A stretch of DNA of 48,615 bases from a virus. The position numbers were made by a program, and so were the translations under genes. Positions 47,758 through 48,615 of the stretch are shown one piece after another. The notes under the pieces are model-generated. The model searched no databases. It saw nothing but the letters and a program-made list of their open reading frames with translations, and was not told the origin of the DNA. The DNA lies in IMG/VR virus record IMGVR_UViG_3300044630_001938, positions 1 to 48,615 of that record; one strand, given 5' to 3'. Position 1 is the first letter of the stretch, and every line of letters begins with the position of its first letter.

Positions 47758-48428
47758 GCCCTCCTCTCTGCCGCAACTTCAACTGCAACAACACGTGCCA
47801 CGTGCGTGAGTACGGCGAGGACGGCGTAGCAATCTACGAGACCCTCTGCACTCCCTGCATGGTGCACTGGAACAAGATGGTGCTGTCCGTGGGCATGCCC
47901 AAGAAGCCCAAGCCCGAGACTCCCATGCCTGAACTGTTCTCTGATACCGAAACCGAACGCCTTGGCATGCTTGAGCGTGTCGCACAGGAATGGCGTCCTG
48001 TGGGCAGGGGCCTGCTGATTCACGGCACCACACGTAAGGGTAAAACCCGTACGGCATGGTACATCGCCAACAGGCTGTGGAATGAGGACAACTTCAAGTA
48101 CAAGTATCTCTTCCTTACCATGTTTGAACTCGAGGCACGCATCGCATCGTCGTGGGGCAACAGCACGTGGGACAAGACCATGCTCCACATGACCAACGTC
48201 CCGCTGTTGTTCCTTGATGACATGGGCAAGGAGAAGATGACTGACCGCATGGCATCGTGCCTGTTCGCACTCGTCGACCAGCGTACCATGCACAAGCGTC
48301 CTACGATTATCACTACGAACCTGACAGGTGAGACTCTGTTAGAGAGATTCCACGACAAGGAAACTGGTGCGGCGTTCGTCGCACGTCTCAAGGACGAGGA
48401 CCTGTTTGAAAGGGTGGCCGCACGATGA
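47754..48428 (+). CDS. DnaC/IstB-like helicase loader with N-terminal zinc site (224 aa)
   Basis: The AAA+ core shows Walker A GTTRKGKT (91-98), Walker B LLFLDD (151-156) and sensor-1 TIITTN (184-189), as in DnaC/DnaI/IstB loaders. Before it, Cys6, Cys11, Cys15, Cys32 and Cys35 could form a zinc finger, which may touch DNA or helicase. Loaders of this kind open the hexameric helicase onto origin DNA. No helicase gene is found, so host DnaB is the probable client. It follows the initiator and coiled-coil genes and overlaps the next gene (ATGA). The Arg-finger near RLKDEDLFERV cannot be assigned safely. Confidence 0.85.
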   Translation: MSPPLCRNFNCNNTCHVREYGEDGVAIYETLCTPCMVHWNKMVLSVGMPKKPKPETPMPELFSDTETERLGMLERVAQEWRPVGRGLLIHGTTRKGKTRTAWYIANRLWNEDNFKYKYLFLTMFELEARIASSWGNSTWDKTMLHMTNVPLLFLDDMGKEKMTDRMASCLFALVDQRTMHKRPTIITTNLTGETLLERFHDKETGAAFVARLKDEDLFERVAAR

Positions 48429-48615
48429 AACCCGTGTCACTAGAAGTCACGATGATGAAACGCATTGGTGAACTGCTGGCCGAGAACGCCCGCCTCAAGG
48501 CCGAGGTCGAGCGGCTGACAAAGGCCATTGATTTGACTATCATCGACCTTGATGAACGCCACGAAAGACAAGACCTTCGGGCTTGGGAGTTTGCTGAACT
48601 TCTACGAAAGGCCAA
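48425..48615 (+). CDS. Coiled-coil protein, N-terminal part (continues at base 1)
   Basis: Starts MKPVSLEVTMMKRIGELL with ATGA overlap to the loader gene, and is open to the end of the window. Residues 19-33 are AENARLKAEVERLTK, repeated at 101-115 in the part encoded at bases 110-153. The next codon is completed by base 1. Charged helices (DERHERQDLRAWEFAELL) fill the middle. The whole protein is 122 residues. Role unknown; its place next to the helicase loader suggests a replication accessory. Confidence 0.75.
   Translation, partial: MKPVSLEVTMMKRIGELLAENARLKAEVERLTKAIDLTIIDLDERHERQDLRAWEFAELLRKA

Overview
The window reads as one complete tailed-phage genome of about 48.6 kb with a short-tailed (podovirus-like) gene complement. 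It looks circularly permuted: a reading frame that starts at 48425 runs off the right end and continues in frame from base 1 to a stop at 176-178, so the two ends appear to be adjacent in the real molecule. No integrase, CI-like repressor, DNA polymerase, RNA polymerase or replicative helicase is recognisable, so a virulent phage relying on host polymerases and host DnaB is the simplest reading. A lipoprotein with spanin-like layout suggests a Gram-negative host. Translation starts lack clear Shine-Dalgarno sites, CTAG is not rare, and GATC appears to be missing from the whole window. I cannot name the host.

Region 1 (about 44580 -> 48615 -> 1 -> 2522, plus strand) is the early block: an unknown Lys-rich protein, two tRNA-Ala genes and a degenerate tRNA-like copy, small proteins, a RecE-like exonuclease, a replication initiator carrying a candidate origin inside its gene, a coiled-coil protein, a DnaC-like helicase loader, a coiled-coil gene that crosses the window ends, small proteins, a ribbon-helix-helix-like protein, an ERF single-strand annealing protein, tRNA-Arg(CCU) and a second basic putative DNA-binding protein. 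It ends at a strong UUCG-loop terminator (2551-2573). Exonuclease plus annealing protein make a two-component recombinase. Several early genes share a hairpin followed by an A/C-rich leader containing CACACA just before the start codon.

Region 2 (42656 -> 2664, minus strand) is a single long late block: RusA resolvase, a putative winged-helix protein, small basic proteins, terminase large subunit, a small HTH protein, portal, scaffold, SU10/DUF5309-type major capsid protein, head-tail adaptor, several tail proteins including a repeat protein and a beta-propeller nozzle, five probable internal virion or ejection proteins, a giant protein of 5737 residues that takes up 35% of the genome, then holin and a spanin-like lipoprotein. 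Genes are packed with TAATG or ATGA stop/start overlaps. The giant protein is a polyvalent protein containing two zincin motifs (HEALGH and HEAQH), an EELQSD module and recurring small modules.

Region 3 (42657 -> 44580) is a switch-like segment: a plus-strand HTH protein diverges from rusA across an inverted repeat, and a minus-strand pair encodes a lysozyme-like muralytic enzyme and a PD-(D/E)xK nuclease.
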